This document shows positions 25,929-34,463 of a DNA stretch of 64,000 nt, piece after piece. The DNA is taken from NCBI GenBank assembly GCA_046352935.1, contig JAXMGR010000019.1, positions 1 through 64,000 on the forward strand. Reading direction: 5' to 3'. The position numbers were made by a program, and so were the translations under genes. Each line of letters begins with the position of its first letter. Positions within the stretch are counted from its first letter, which is position 1. The stretch comes from CAYWMY01 sp046352935 (GTDB taxonomy: Bacteria; Pseudomonadota; Gammaproteobacteria; Steroidobacterales; Steroidobacteraceae). The notes beneath the pieces were generated by a model that saw only the letters and a program-made list of their open reading frames with translations, was not told the DNA's origin and ran no database searches.

Positions 25929-26180
25929 GCTGCGACTCCGCACATCCCTGGCCGCGACAGTATGCCGAAGGCCGGCGCGAGAGGTCGGAGCGGACGGATA
26001 GCCGCCCACGCAGCGTCGCGCACCGTTGTGCAGGCCTTGGAAATTGGCGAGGACTTGGGACTGCAGCCCCACAGCGCCCCTGAGTAATGACCCGAGGACC
26101 CCCACAAGATCTTCTATAACCCATTGCTTTATATCCTGATTCCTGTAGACTGTATATCCGTACAGACACCGGAGATCCGC

Positions 26181-27659
26181 ATGGAAGCGATCGTCCCCGA
26201 AGCCTCTGCTTCGACCTCCCTGCAGGACCTGGCCGACCAGATTTCCGAACTCGCCGGGCACCTGAATGCCGCCGACCGCCGCTGGCTCATGCTGATCGCC
26301 GAGTTCGATCGGCGCGAGGGCTGGGCCGCGCACGGCGCGCGTTCCTGCGCCCACTGGCTCAACTGGAAGTGCGGTCTCGACCTGGGGGCGGCACGCGAGA
26401 AGCTGCGCGTCGCGCAGGCGCTGGAGGGGCTGCCGCAGATCGGCGCCGCGATGGGCCGCGGTGAACTGAGTTACTCGAAAGTCCGCGCACTGACGCGCGT
26501 TGCGTCGCCCGCAACGGAAGCCTCTTTGCTGATGATCGCGCTGCACGGCACCGCCGATCACGTGGAACGGGTCGTGCGGCAGTACCGACGTGCGCGAGAA
26601 GCGGAGGAGCTGTCACGCGAGGCGCGGCAGCAGGCCGGCCGGTGCCTGAGCTATCTGCACGATGACGACGGCTCGCTGGTATTCAAGGGCCGATTGCCCG
26701 CGGAGGTGGGCGCGCTGTTTCTGAAGGCCATCGATGCCGTGGTGCGGCAGGTCGAGGACGAGGCGCGTGCGGAATTGTCCCGGCGAGGCGCAGGCGCTCC
26801 GGATCAGTCAGGGACCCGTCGCACGAGCGCTGCCGCGGAAAACGTTCCCGCGGAAACGTTATCCACAACCCGCGTGCCGCTTGCGCACCGGCGTGCCGAC
26901 GCACTGGGTGTCCTGGCCGAAAGCTTCCTGGCCCACGGTCTCGAGGCACTCTCGGGCGGCGACCGGCAGCAGATCGTCGTGCATGTGGATGCGGTGGCCT
27001 TGACAGCCGACGCGCCGGGCTCGTGCACGCTCGAGGACGGCCCGGCACTCGCAGCCGAGACGGCCAGAAGGCTCGCCTGCGACGCGAGCGTCGTCACGAT
27101 CATCGAGGATGCCGACGCGAATCCGCTCGATGTCGGGCGCCGGACGCGCAGCATTCCGCCGGCGCTGAAACGCGCCTTGAAGTCACGGGACCAGGGCTGC
27201 CGCTTCCCGGGCTGCACGCATCGGAAATATGTCGATGGCCACCACGTCCACCACTGGGCACAGGGCGGCGAGACGAAGCTCGGCAATCTAATTTCGCTCT
27301 GCCGCTTCCACCATCGGCTGGTGCACGAAGGCGGCGTGGAAATCGAGGTGCGTGCCGAGGGTCGCTGGCGGTTCAGGCTGCCCGACGGTACCGGGCTCGA
27401 CAGTGCGCCAACGCTCGCGAACCTTTCCGCCGGCGATCTGCCTTTCGGTGATGATGCCCAGCTGCACGACTCCAGTAACCGCGCGCCCGGCATCGTCGCC
27501 GCCAACGCTGCGCGTTCGATCCACATCACCCCACAGACCGCCGTCACGCGTTGGCGCGGCGAGTCCATGGATTACGGCCTCGCGCTCGACGTGCTGTGCG
27601 GGCAGGAGCAGCGGGGCCGGAGCGATTCTGCTGCGACGTGTCGTGACCGGCGCATCTGA
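26181..27659 (+). CDS. DUF222 / HNH endonuclease domain protein
   Basis: A 492-residue protein of the REP13E12/DUF222-HNH type. The N-terminal DUF222 part (about residues 20-300) includes CAHWLNWKCGLDLGAAREKL and ELSYSKVRALTRVA. The HNH nuclease motif near the C-terminus has its metal cysteines and histidines (CRFPGCTHRKYVDGHHVHHW, then LISLCRFHHRLVHEGG). ATG 26181 is chosen for the GGAG about 7 bp upstream. These genes are mobile and often multicopy. It sits at the end of the accessory patch that begins at 23.7 kb. Biological role unknown. Confidence 0.88.
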   Translation: MEAIVPEASASTSLQDLADQISELAGHLNAADRRWLMLIAEFDRREGWAAHGARSCAHWLNWKCGLDLGAAREKLRVAQALEGLPQIGAAMGRGELSYSKVRALTRVASPATEASLLMIALHGTADHVERVVRQYRRAREAEELSREARQQAGRCLSYLHDDDGSLVFKGRLPAEVGALFLKAIDAVVRQVEDEARAELSRRGAGAPDQSGTRRTSAAAENVPAETLSTTRVPLAHRRADALGVLAESFLAHGLEALSGGDRQQIVVHVDAVALTADAPGSCTLEDGPALAAETARRLACDASVVTIIEDADANPLDVGRRTRSIPPALKRALKSRDQGCRFPGCTHRKYVDGHHVHHWAQGGETKLGNLISLCRFHHRLVHEGGVEIEVRAEGRWRFRLPDGTGLDSAPTLANLSAGDLPFGDDAQLHDSSNRAPGIVAANAARSIHITPQTAVTRWRGESMDYGLALDVLCGQEQRGRSDSAATCRDRRI

Positions 27660-27674
27660 TGCGCTCCCCGATCG

Positions 27675-28763
27675 TCACTGCACCCCGAGCTGCCCCGGCA
27701 CGGCCTCCGCTGCACGTGCGATGCCGACGGCCATGCCGAGCGCGCACAGGCCGCGGTGCGTGAGTTCCGCGGCGAGCCAGGCCTGGCGGCAGTTGCGATC
27801 GCCGCGCGACAGCTTGGCGGCCGCGCTCTCGCCCGCGAGCACGAGGTAGAGACCGTAGAGCTTGCGGTAGTACTCGATGGACTCGACGGTGACGGTGTAG
27901 CCCGTGAGCTCCCGGTAGTAGTCGAGCGCGGGCCGCAGCCCCCAGGCCAGGCGGCCGTCGACGACCACATCGCGCACGAAGTCCTGGATCTGTGCCCAGT
28001 CGTAGGCGGGGTCGCCGATGCGCGCGAGTTCCCAGTCCGACATCGCGACGAGCCGGCCGTCGCGGAAGACCTCCTCGCCGTAGCCGTTGGTGCCCTTGAG
28101 CAGCACGATCGCGGCGACACTCCGTGGCCGGTGCTCCCGCAGCCACTCCGCGGCTTCCCCGACGAGCGGCAGCGGCTGGGTCCGCACCGAGCGGAGATCC
28201 GCGAGCGCATCCTCGATCACCTGCAATGCGCAGTCGGAGCCCGTCGCAGGGACCCGCATGATGGCGTCGAAGCCCCGCGCCCTCCAGTCGACCGTGTGCA
28301 GTGAGGCGAGCGCGCGGATGTGTTCGCGGCCCGCCGCGATGCGCAGTTCGTCGTAGCGCGGATCGGGATCGTGCAGGTGAGGGATCTCCCAGCTGCCCGC
28401 CACCGCGCGGCGCAGGTAGAACGGCCGGCCCTGCGGCAGCCAGCGGGGATCGTCCTCCCAGACGAGCGTCTTCGCGACGGGCACGGCGGAACCGGCGAGG
28501 CGCGCGTAGACCTCGTACTCGAAGCGCAGTGAGGCGAGGCAGATGCTGCCGGAGGGCATGTCCCGCCGCAGCGTGAGTTCCTGTCGATCACCGGTCGCAT
28601 CGACGCAGTCGATCATCCAGGTCTCGCGGGAGACCCCGCGCGGGAACGGCCGCAGCGCCAGGACCGAGAGCGGAATGCCGAGCCGCTCGCGCAGATAGCG
28701 CTGCATGAAGGCCGGATCGATGCCGGCCTCCGCCACCCCGCCGCGGTCGTCGTCGAGCGCCAT
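27675..28763 (-). CDS. Aminoglycoside-phosphotransferase-fold protein with lost HGD motif
   Basis: A 362-residue protein of the APH/choline-kinase-like fold often found beside acyl-CoA catabolic genes. The N-lobe and hinge are recognisable (RPFPRGVSRETWMIDC), as is the metal-binding Asp in AMSDWELARIGDPAYDWAQ. The catalytic-loop position, normally HGDxxxxN, reads LKGTNGYGEEV, so the catalytic Asp and its His are absent. It may be a pseudokinase or use other residues. ATG 28763 is 89 bp downstream of the TonB receptor stop, so co-transcription is possible. Confidence 0.78.
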   Translation of the reverse strand: MALDDDRGGVAEAGIDPAFMQRYLRERLGIPLSVLALRPFPRGVSRETWMIDCVDATGDRQELTLRRDMPSGSICLASLRFEYEVYARLAGSAVPVAKTLVWEDDPRWLPQGRPFYLRRAVAGSWEIPHLHDPDPRYDELRIAAGREHIRALASLHTVDWRARGFDAIMRVPATGSDCALQVIEDALADLRSVRTQPLPLVGEAAEWLREHRPRSVAAIVLLKGTNGYGEEVFRDGRLVAMSDWELARIGDPAYDWAQIQDFVRDVVVDGRLAWGLRPALDYYRELTGYTVTVESIEYYRKLYGLYLVLAGESAAAKLSRGDRNCRQAWLAAELTHRGLCALGMAVGIARAAEAVPGQLGVQ

Positions 28764-28852
28764 GCGCCGGTACGCTACGCCCGGCAGCCCGGCGGCGCCA
28801 CCCTCCGCGGGCGGCGCAATGCCGGGCTCCGGACGCGTCTGCGACCCCGGGG

Positions 28853-31264
28853 TCAGTAGCGGAATGTCGCCTGCAGCATGAACTGCCGTTCGCGGGCCGG
28901 CGTTCCCATGATCTGCACGGGTGTCCCGGGCGTCGCCGTCGCGCCCGGCTTCTCCGCGAGATAGCCGCCCGAGTACCGCTCGTTGCCGAGGTTCCGGCCG
29001 ATCAGCGCGAGCTCGAGCTTCTCGTCGGCGGTGGCGACACGAACCGAGGCATCGAACACCCAGAACGAGTCCTGCACACCGGCGGGATTGCCGTTCTCGA
29101 CGCCGAAGTACTCGTCGCTGTAGCGCGCATGACCCGCGAGGCCGAACACGAGACGATCGCTGATCGGCGCATCGACGCTGAAGCCCGTGCTCATGGACCA
29201 GTCGGGCGCGCGGGACAGCGGCTCGCCGCCGAGATCCTGGCCGAAGCGCCCCGGCGCGAGCGGAACGTTGCAGCCCGTGGCGGCAGTCTGTCCGTTCCAG
29301 CAGCCCGTGACGAACTCGAGGTAGCGCGCATGGTTGTAGGCGACGGCGCCGTAGAGGCGGAGCCATTCGGACGCCTTCCACTGCGCTTCGATTTCCACAC
29401 CTTTGACGCGCGCGGCCGCCGCGTTGGAGAGCACGAACGAAGTCGTCGCGGAATCGAAGGAGTTCACCTGCAGGTTCTTGTACTTGTAGGTGTACACGGC
29501 GCCGGTCAGCAGCAGCCGGCGGTCGAGCAGCTGGGTCTTCACTCCTGCTTCGAAGCCCTTGACGCGCTCCGCCTCGTACCGCGCGGCGTCCTCCGAGACG
29601 TTCGCGGGCGTCAGCGTGAAGCCGAGCCCGAAGCCACCCGACTTGTAGCCCGTCTTGTAGGCGACGTAGGTCGTCACGTCCGCGCTCGGACGCCAGGTGA
29701 GCGTCGCCTCGGGCGAATAATTGCTGTCACGGAACCGGTCCCTGAAGATGCGCGAAGGCGCTGCGAACAGCACGCCCGAGAACGGCGGGTGTACGTAGGA
29801 GTTGGCGAGCGTCGAGTTCTTCTTCTCGCGCGTGTAGCGCACACCGGCGGCGAGTTCCAGCTGGCTCGTGATGTCCAGGATGACCTGGCCGAAGGCGGAG
29901 TAGGTGTTGCCCTTCGTCGAGCCGGGCTTGTCCCAGGTCTCGTACTTGCCCGTCGCCGGATCGACCCCGAGGGCCAGGATCTTCGAGCTGTTGATGAAAT
30001 CCAGCTTCGTGTGCTGGTAGTACGCGCCGAGCATGAAGTTCACGGGCGAGTCGTAGTTCGTCAGCAGCCGGAGCTCCTGGCTGATGGCGTCGTACTCCTC
30101 GTGCTCGGACGCGCCGAGCTGATAGAAGGACGTGGCGTCGTAGTTGTCGGAATAGCTCGTGTCAGTCCTGAAATATCCCGTCACCGACGTCAGGGTGACA
30201 TCACCCATGCGGTAGTTCGCAGTGAGACTGCCGAGATAGATGCGGTTGTCGGTATAGGGCTGCTGGCGCGCATAGGGCCAGTTGTCGGCGACACCGTTCG
30301 GCAGGCCGCTCGCCGAATAGTGATCGTCGAAGCGGCAGCTGCCCGTGGGATCCGTGGCGCCATACGTGCGGCCGGCCGTGAATGCGCCGCAGCTGAAGAG
30401 CTGCTGGCCGGCCGACGGACCATCGTCCTCGTAGTCCGAGGCGGCGAACTTCAGGGTCGCGTCGAAATCGCTGTCGGGGGGTGTGAAGGCCAGCGTCATG
30501 CGGCCCATGAGCTCCTTCTCGCCGGGACGACGGACGCCTGGTACCGGCACGCCGGGGTCGGGTGGCGAGAACGGAACGCTGGTCAACGCCGCGTCGTTGC
30601 GCAGCCAGCCTTTCATGTTGCGATAGCGCACGGCGAGCCGCGCGGCCCAGGCGTCGGACAGCGGTCCCGCAATCGCGCCCTCGATGAGGGCCTCGTCGGC
30701 GCCGAATTCGTAGCCCGCACGCGCATAGCCCGAGAACTCCCGCGTCGGTCCGGCGGAACGGATCGAGATGACGCCCGCAGGGCTGTTCTTGCCGAAGAAC
30801 AGTGCCTGCGGGCCCTTCAGCACGTCGACCTGCTCGATGTCGAACAGGCCCTGCGTCAGCACGCGCGCGCGGCCGGTCTGCACGCCATCGATGTTGATCG
30901 ACACGGCCTGGTCGAACCCGGCCTGGCCCGGCGAGGTGCCGATGCCGCGCAGCGCCAGCACGCCGCCCGCGCCGCTGGAGGCGCGATCGATGTTCAGCGA
31001 TGGCGCCATCCGCGACAGATCGCGGATGTCCGTGGTGCCGTAGTCCTGCAGCGTCTCCGCATTGATCGACGACACCGCGACGGGCACCTCGATCAGCGAT
31101 TCACTGCGCTGCCGCGCCGTGACGACGATTTCCTCGAGCACCCCGGACTGACCGGCGGCCGAGCCCTGCGCCAGGGCGGCATCGGCGGCCAAGAGGCCGC
31201 CCGCGGCGAGCAGTACGACGCGCACCGCCACGTACAGACGGTTTCCGGTTTCCAGCGGCTGCAT
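28853..31264 (-). CDS. TonB-dependent outer-membrane receptor
   Basis: An 803-residue TonB-dependent receptor. A signal sequence ends near ADAALAQ, followed by the TonB-box-like EEIVVTARQRSES, a plug domain (LRGIGTSPGQAGFDQAVSIN, QVDVLKGPQALFFGKNSPAG) and a long beta-barrel ending in the aromatic FMLQATFRY. It imports a substrate across the outer membrane using TonB energy. Plug and barrel resemble the FecA/CirA-like receptors abundant in catabolic environmental bacteria, so the substrate need not be iron. It is divergent from a TetR gene that may control it. Confidence 0.93.
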   Translation of the reverse strand: MQPLETGNRLYVAVRVVLLAAGGLLAADAALAQGSAAGQSGVLEEIVVTARQRSESLIEVPVAVSSINAETLQDYGTTDIRDLSRMAPSLNIDRASSGAGGVLALRGIGTSPGQAGFDQAVSINIDGVQTGRARVLTQGLFDIEQVDVLKGPQALFFGKNSPAGVISIRSAGPTREFSGYARAGYEFGADEALIEGAIAGPLSDAWAARLAVRYRNMKGWLRNDAALTSVPFSPPDPGVPVPGVRRPGEKELMGRMTLAFTPPDSDFDATLKFAASDYEDDGPSAGQQLFSCGAFTAGRTYGATDPTGSCRFDDHYSASGLPNGVADNWPYARQQPYTDNRIYLGSLTANYRMGDVTLTSVTGYFRTDTSYSDNYDATSFYQLGASEHEEYDAISQELRLLTNYDSPVNFMLGAYYQHTKLDFINSSKILALGVDPATGKYETWDKPGSTKGNTYSAFGQVILDITSQLELAAGVRYTREKKNSTLANSYVHPPFSGVLFAAPSRIFRDRFRDSNYSPEATLTWRPSADVTTYVAYKTGYKSGGFGLGFTLTPANVSEDAARYEAERVKGFEAGVKTQLLDRRLLLTGAVYTYKYKNLQVNSFDSATTSFVLSNAAAARVKGVEIEAQWKASEWLRLYGAVAYNHARYLEFVTGCWNGQTAATGCNVPLAPGRFGQDLGGEPLSRAPDWSMSTGFSVDAPISDRLVFGLAGHARYSDEYFGVENGNPAGVQDSFWVFDASVRVATADEKLELALIGRNLGNERYSGGYLAEKPGATATPGTPVQIMGTPARERQFMLQATFRY

Positions 31265-31549
31265 GACTCCCCCTCATGTGCGGACAGGCCTTTCAGGCCC
31301 GGAAATATGGGCAACGCATGTCAGTATCTTGTTTCCGCTTTGCAGCATGAAAACGCCTGACATGCATTCATGATCCTCCAATGATTTAATTAAAACAAGG
31401 TCGCGTGTTATTTTTATATGCGACACCGTCACCGACGGGTCCCCGATCACCGGCCCGTGTCAGTGGCGACGCCCGGGGATTTCGATGAGAATCCGCGCAG
31501 CTCTCCGGCGCATGGGACGCAGCAGACGGCCCGCGATCAAGGACAGACG
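31265..31549. promoter_or_regulatory. Divergent TonB receptor / TetR intergenic region
   Basis: A 285-bp gap with an AT-rich centre (ATTTAATTAAAAC near 31383-31396 and TTATTTTTATAT near 31409-31420) that probably holds both promoters. GTCGC and GCGAC flank the second AT tract as short inverted arms, a weak candidate TetR operator. No small gene is evident. Confidence 0.35.
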
Positions 31550-32278
31550 ATGGTCTCGGCTCGGGACACGAAGAAGCCCAGGAATACGGCCCGCAAGGGT
31601 CCACCGAAGGCACCGCGCACCTACAACAGCGCGACGATGGTGGCGCGTCGCCAGCGCATCCTCGCCGAGGCGCTGAACCTCATCGAGGAGGGCGGCGTCG
31701 AGGCCGTGACCGTCCGCGAACTCAGCGCCCGGTCGGAAGTCGCGCCGCGGACGCTCTATGCAGCCTTCGGCAGCAAGGAGGAACTGGTCGCGCGCGCGGT
31801 CAAGCAGCACTTCCAGGAGATCATGGGCGAGAACGGCGCCACCGCGATCCCCGACAGTCTCGAGGCGGTGACGGCACGCCTCGATCTGCTCGCGCGGGTC
31901 GTCCTCAGGAACCGGCAGTATTCGGCCGCGATGGCGCCGATCTACTTCTCCTCGACGATCGACCGCCGGATCTACGAAGTCCTGAAGGAGATCGCGCTGT
32001 CACACATCCGGCCGTGGATCACGATGCTGGTCGCCGAGAAGAGGCTGACCGTCTCCACGCCGGCCCAGGTGGAATTCCTGCTGTCACAGCTCGCGAACAC
32101 CGAGTACGCGGTCTTCAACGACTGGCGCAACGGCCGGCTCGGCGACGCGCAGCTCGCTCCACAGTTGAAACTGGCGGCGTTTTCGCTGATCGCCGCGCAC
32201 GCGCACCACAACGCGCTGCCGAAGCTGAATGCCGCGATCAGCCGGCTGCTGCGCGGCATAGGGCCCGACGCCGAATAG
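31550..32278 (+). CDS. TetR/AcrR family transcriptional regulator
   Basis: A 242-residue TetR regulator. After a basic N-terminal tail the helix-turn-helix reads RILAEALNLIEEGGVEAVTV then RELSARSEVAPRTLYAAFGS, followed by a helical ligand-binding domain. ATG 31550 has AAGGA about 7 bp upstream; the longer upstream frame looks non-coding. It is divergent from the TonB receptor and convergent with the quinoprotein gene. A likely repressor of the neighbouring uptake/catabolic genes; ligand unknown. Confidence 0.9.
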   Translation: MVSARDTKKPRNTARKGPPKAPRTYNSATMVARRQRILAEALNLIEEGGVEAVTVRELSARSEVAPRTLYAAFGSKEELVARAVKQHFQEIMGENGATAIPDSLEAVTARLDLLARVVLRNRQYSAAMAPIYFSSTIDRRIYEVLKEIALSHIRPWITMLVAEKRLTVSTPAQVEFLLSQLANTEYAVFNDWRNGRLGDAQLAPQLKLAAFSLIAAHAHHNALPKLNAAISRLLRGIGPDAE

Positions 32279-32324
32279 GGCGAGGCGTCGCGGCGCGCGT
32301 CGGGAAACGCCGGCGCGACTCTGC

Positions 32325-34463
32325 TCAGTTCGCCGGCGCGGGCCGGGCCCCGCGCGCGATCACGGCTTCCGAGACCACATAGGCCCGGATGGCCTCCGCC
32401 GCATCCGCATCGAAGCGCGACGAGAAGCCGACCATGCCGCGCTCCGTGAACGCACCGTCGACGACGACGGAGCGCCACGTCTCGCGCGAGGCGAGCACGG
32501 CCGAACGGCGCAGGTCGGGCAACACGCCGGCGGACAGCGTTTCCATGCCGTGGCAGGCCGCGCAGTGCATCGCGAACAGCGTCCGGCCCTTCTCGACGGC
32601 CTCCGCCGTCCAGTCGCCCGCGGGCGGCACAGGCAGGGCGGGTGGCACAGGCGGCGGCGGGAGGCTCGCCCGGCCGCCGAGCTTGAAGGCCAGGACGCGC
32701 CCGGGCGGTCGCGGCTGCGGACCATCGAACGCCGGCAGCGTCAGCGGCAGACCACCGCCGTTGCCGGCCATGACGAGGATGTACTGCTCGCCCTTGATGG
32801 AATAGCTGACCGGCCCGGCCATCACGCCGGTCTGCGCATCGAAGCTCCACAGCTCGCGGCCATCGCGGGCGTGATACGCCTTGAAGTGGCCGGTGGCCGT
32901 GCCCTCGAACACGAGATCGCCGGCCGTCGCGAGCACACCACCGTTCCAGGGACGGTCGTAGGTGACGCGCCAGACTTCCCTTTGCGCCACGGGATCCCAG
33001 GCCGCGAGCCAGCCCTGCAGCGCGTTGCGCATGGCCTGTCGCCCCGCTTCGTCGCGCGGCAGCCGCGTGCCCAGCAGGTCGACGCCGAGGTTCCACTGTC
33101 CCTCGCGGTACTGGAACTTCGCGTCCTTCGTGTACAGGAACGGGATCTGCTGCACCGGCAGGTAGACCAGCGAGGTGCGCGGGCTCCAGGCCATCGGGAA
33201 CCAGTTGTGCGCACCCGATGCGCCCGAGGTCGAGAGAAACGGCTTGTCGACGAACCGCGCGTCCGGATGTTCGACGGGCCGGCCCGTCGCGAGGTCGATG
33301 CGCTCCGCCCAGTTCACGCCATTGAACTTCTCCGCCGACAGCACACGACCGCTGTGCCGGTCGATCACGTAGAAGAAACCGTTCTTCGGTGCGTGCATCA
33401 GCACCTTGCGCTCGACACCACCGACCGGCAGCGTCGCCAGGATCATCGGCTGCGTCGCCGTGTAGTCCCAGCTCTCGCCCGGCGTCTCCTGGTAGTGCCA
33501 GAGGTAGCGCCCTGTGTCGGGATCGAGCGCGAGGATCGAGGACACGAACAGGTTGTCGCCCTTCCCCTGCGAGCGGATCACGCGATTCCACGGCGAACCG
33601 TTGCCCGTTCCGACGTAGAGCTGGTTCAGCTCGGCGTCGTAGACGATCGCATCCCAGACCGTCCCGCCGCCGCCGTAGCGGTAGTAGTCGGTGCCAGACC
33701 ACGTCGGCCGCGCGATTTCATCGAGCACCCGGTCGGAGGCCGCACCATCGGGCTTCGCGGGGTCGCCGGGCACGACATAGAAACGCCACGCGAGCCGGCC
33801 CGTCTTCGCGTCATAGGCGCTGACATAGCCGCGCACGCCCAGTTCGGCACCGCTGTTGCCGATGAACACCTTGCCGCGCGCGGCACGCGGTGCACCGGTG
33901 ATGGTGTACGCCTTCGAGGCATCGACCGTCATCGTGCTCCACAGCTCCCGGCCATTCCGCGCGTCGAGCGCGATGAGTCGGCCGTCGAGCGTGCCGACGA
34001 AGACCCTGCCGTCGTAGTACGCCGCACCGCGGTTCACCGCGTCACAGCAGGCCTTGATGCCCGCGGATCCCGGCACCTTCGGGTCGTGCATCCACAGCAC
34101 GCGTCCGGTCGCCGCGTCGAGCGCATAGACCTTGCTCCAGGCCGTCGTCGTGTAGATCACGCCGTCGACGACGAGCGGCGTCGCTTCCTGCCCACGGGTG
34201 GTGTCGAGATCCGTCGCCCAGGCGAGGCCGAGCCGCGCGACGTTGCCGGTGTCGATCTGCACGAGCGCGGAGTAGCGCTGCTCGGCGTAGGTTCCGCCGT
34301 GGGTCAGCCAGTTCTGCGGCTCGCGTGTGGCCGCAGTGATGCGTGCGGTGTCGACGCGACGCGCGGCCATTACCGGCGACACGACGATGATCGAGGCCGC
34401 GACCGCGCCGAGCCACGCGCCCGCCCGCGCACCGCGCGGGTGCAACGGCGATCCCATTCTCAT
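32325..34463 (-). CDS. PQQ-dependent alcohol dehydrogenase with C-terminal cytochrome c (quinohaemoprotein)
   Basis: A 712-residue periplasmic quinohaemoprotein. It has a signal peptide (GAVAASIIVVSPVMAA), an eight-bladed PQQ propeller with the vicinal disulfide cysteines in IKACCDAV and the catalytic Asp in PGESWDYTATQP, then a proline-rich linker and a cytochrome c domain with haem motif CAACH (about residue 634) and a Met ligand in RGMVGF. It oxidises an alcohol and passes electrons to the respiratory chain. ATG 34463 overlaps the ligase stop as ATGA. Last gene of the TonB receptor-ligase-dehydrogenase operon. Confidence 0.93.
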   Translation of the reverse strand: MRMGSPLHPRGARAGAWLGAVAASIIVVSPVMAARRVDTARITAATREPQNWLTHGGTYAEQRYSALVQIDTGNVARLGLAWATDLDTTRGQEATPLVVDGVIYTTTAWSKVYALDAATGRVLWMHDPKVPGSAGIKACCDAVNRGAAYYDGRVFVGTLDGRLIALDARNGRELWSTMTVDASKAYTITGAPRAARGKVFIGNSGAELGVRGYVSAYDAKTGRLAWRFYVVPGDPAKPDGAASDRVLDEIARPTWSGTDYYRYGGGGTVWDAIVYDAELNQLYVGTGNGSPWNRVIRSQGKGDNLFVSSILALDPDTGRYLWHYQETPGESWDYTATQPMILATLPVGGVERKVLMHAPKNGFFYVIDRHSGRVLSAEKFNGVNWAERIDLATGRPVEHPDARFVDKPFLSTSGASGAHNWFPMAWSPRTSLVYLPVQQIPFLYTKDAKFQYREGQWNLGVDLLGTRLPRDEAGRQAMRNALQGWLAAWDPVAQREVWRVTYDRPWNGGVLATAGDLVFEGTATGHFKAYHARDGRELWSFDAQTGVMAGPVSYSIKGEQYILVMAGNGGGLPLTLPAFDGPQPRPPGRVLAFKLGGRASLPPPPVPPALPVPPAGDWTAEAVEKGRTLFAMHCAACHGMETLSAGVLPDLRRSAVLASRETWRSVVVDGAFTERGMVGFSSRFDADAAEAIRAYVVSEAVIARGARPAPAN

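Noticed and set aside
29129..31360. Long plus-strand open frame (743 codons) antisense to the first TonB receptor
   Set aside because: High-GC codon bias opens the opposite frame; the product is Arg/His/Val-rich without domains, and the receptor on the other strand is unmistakable.
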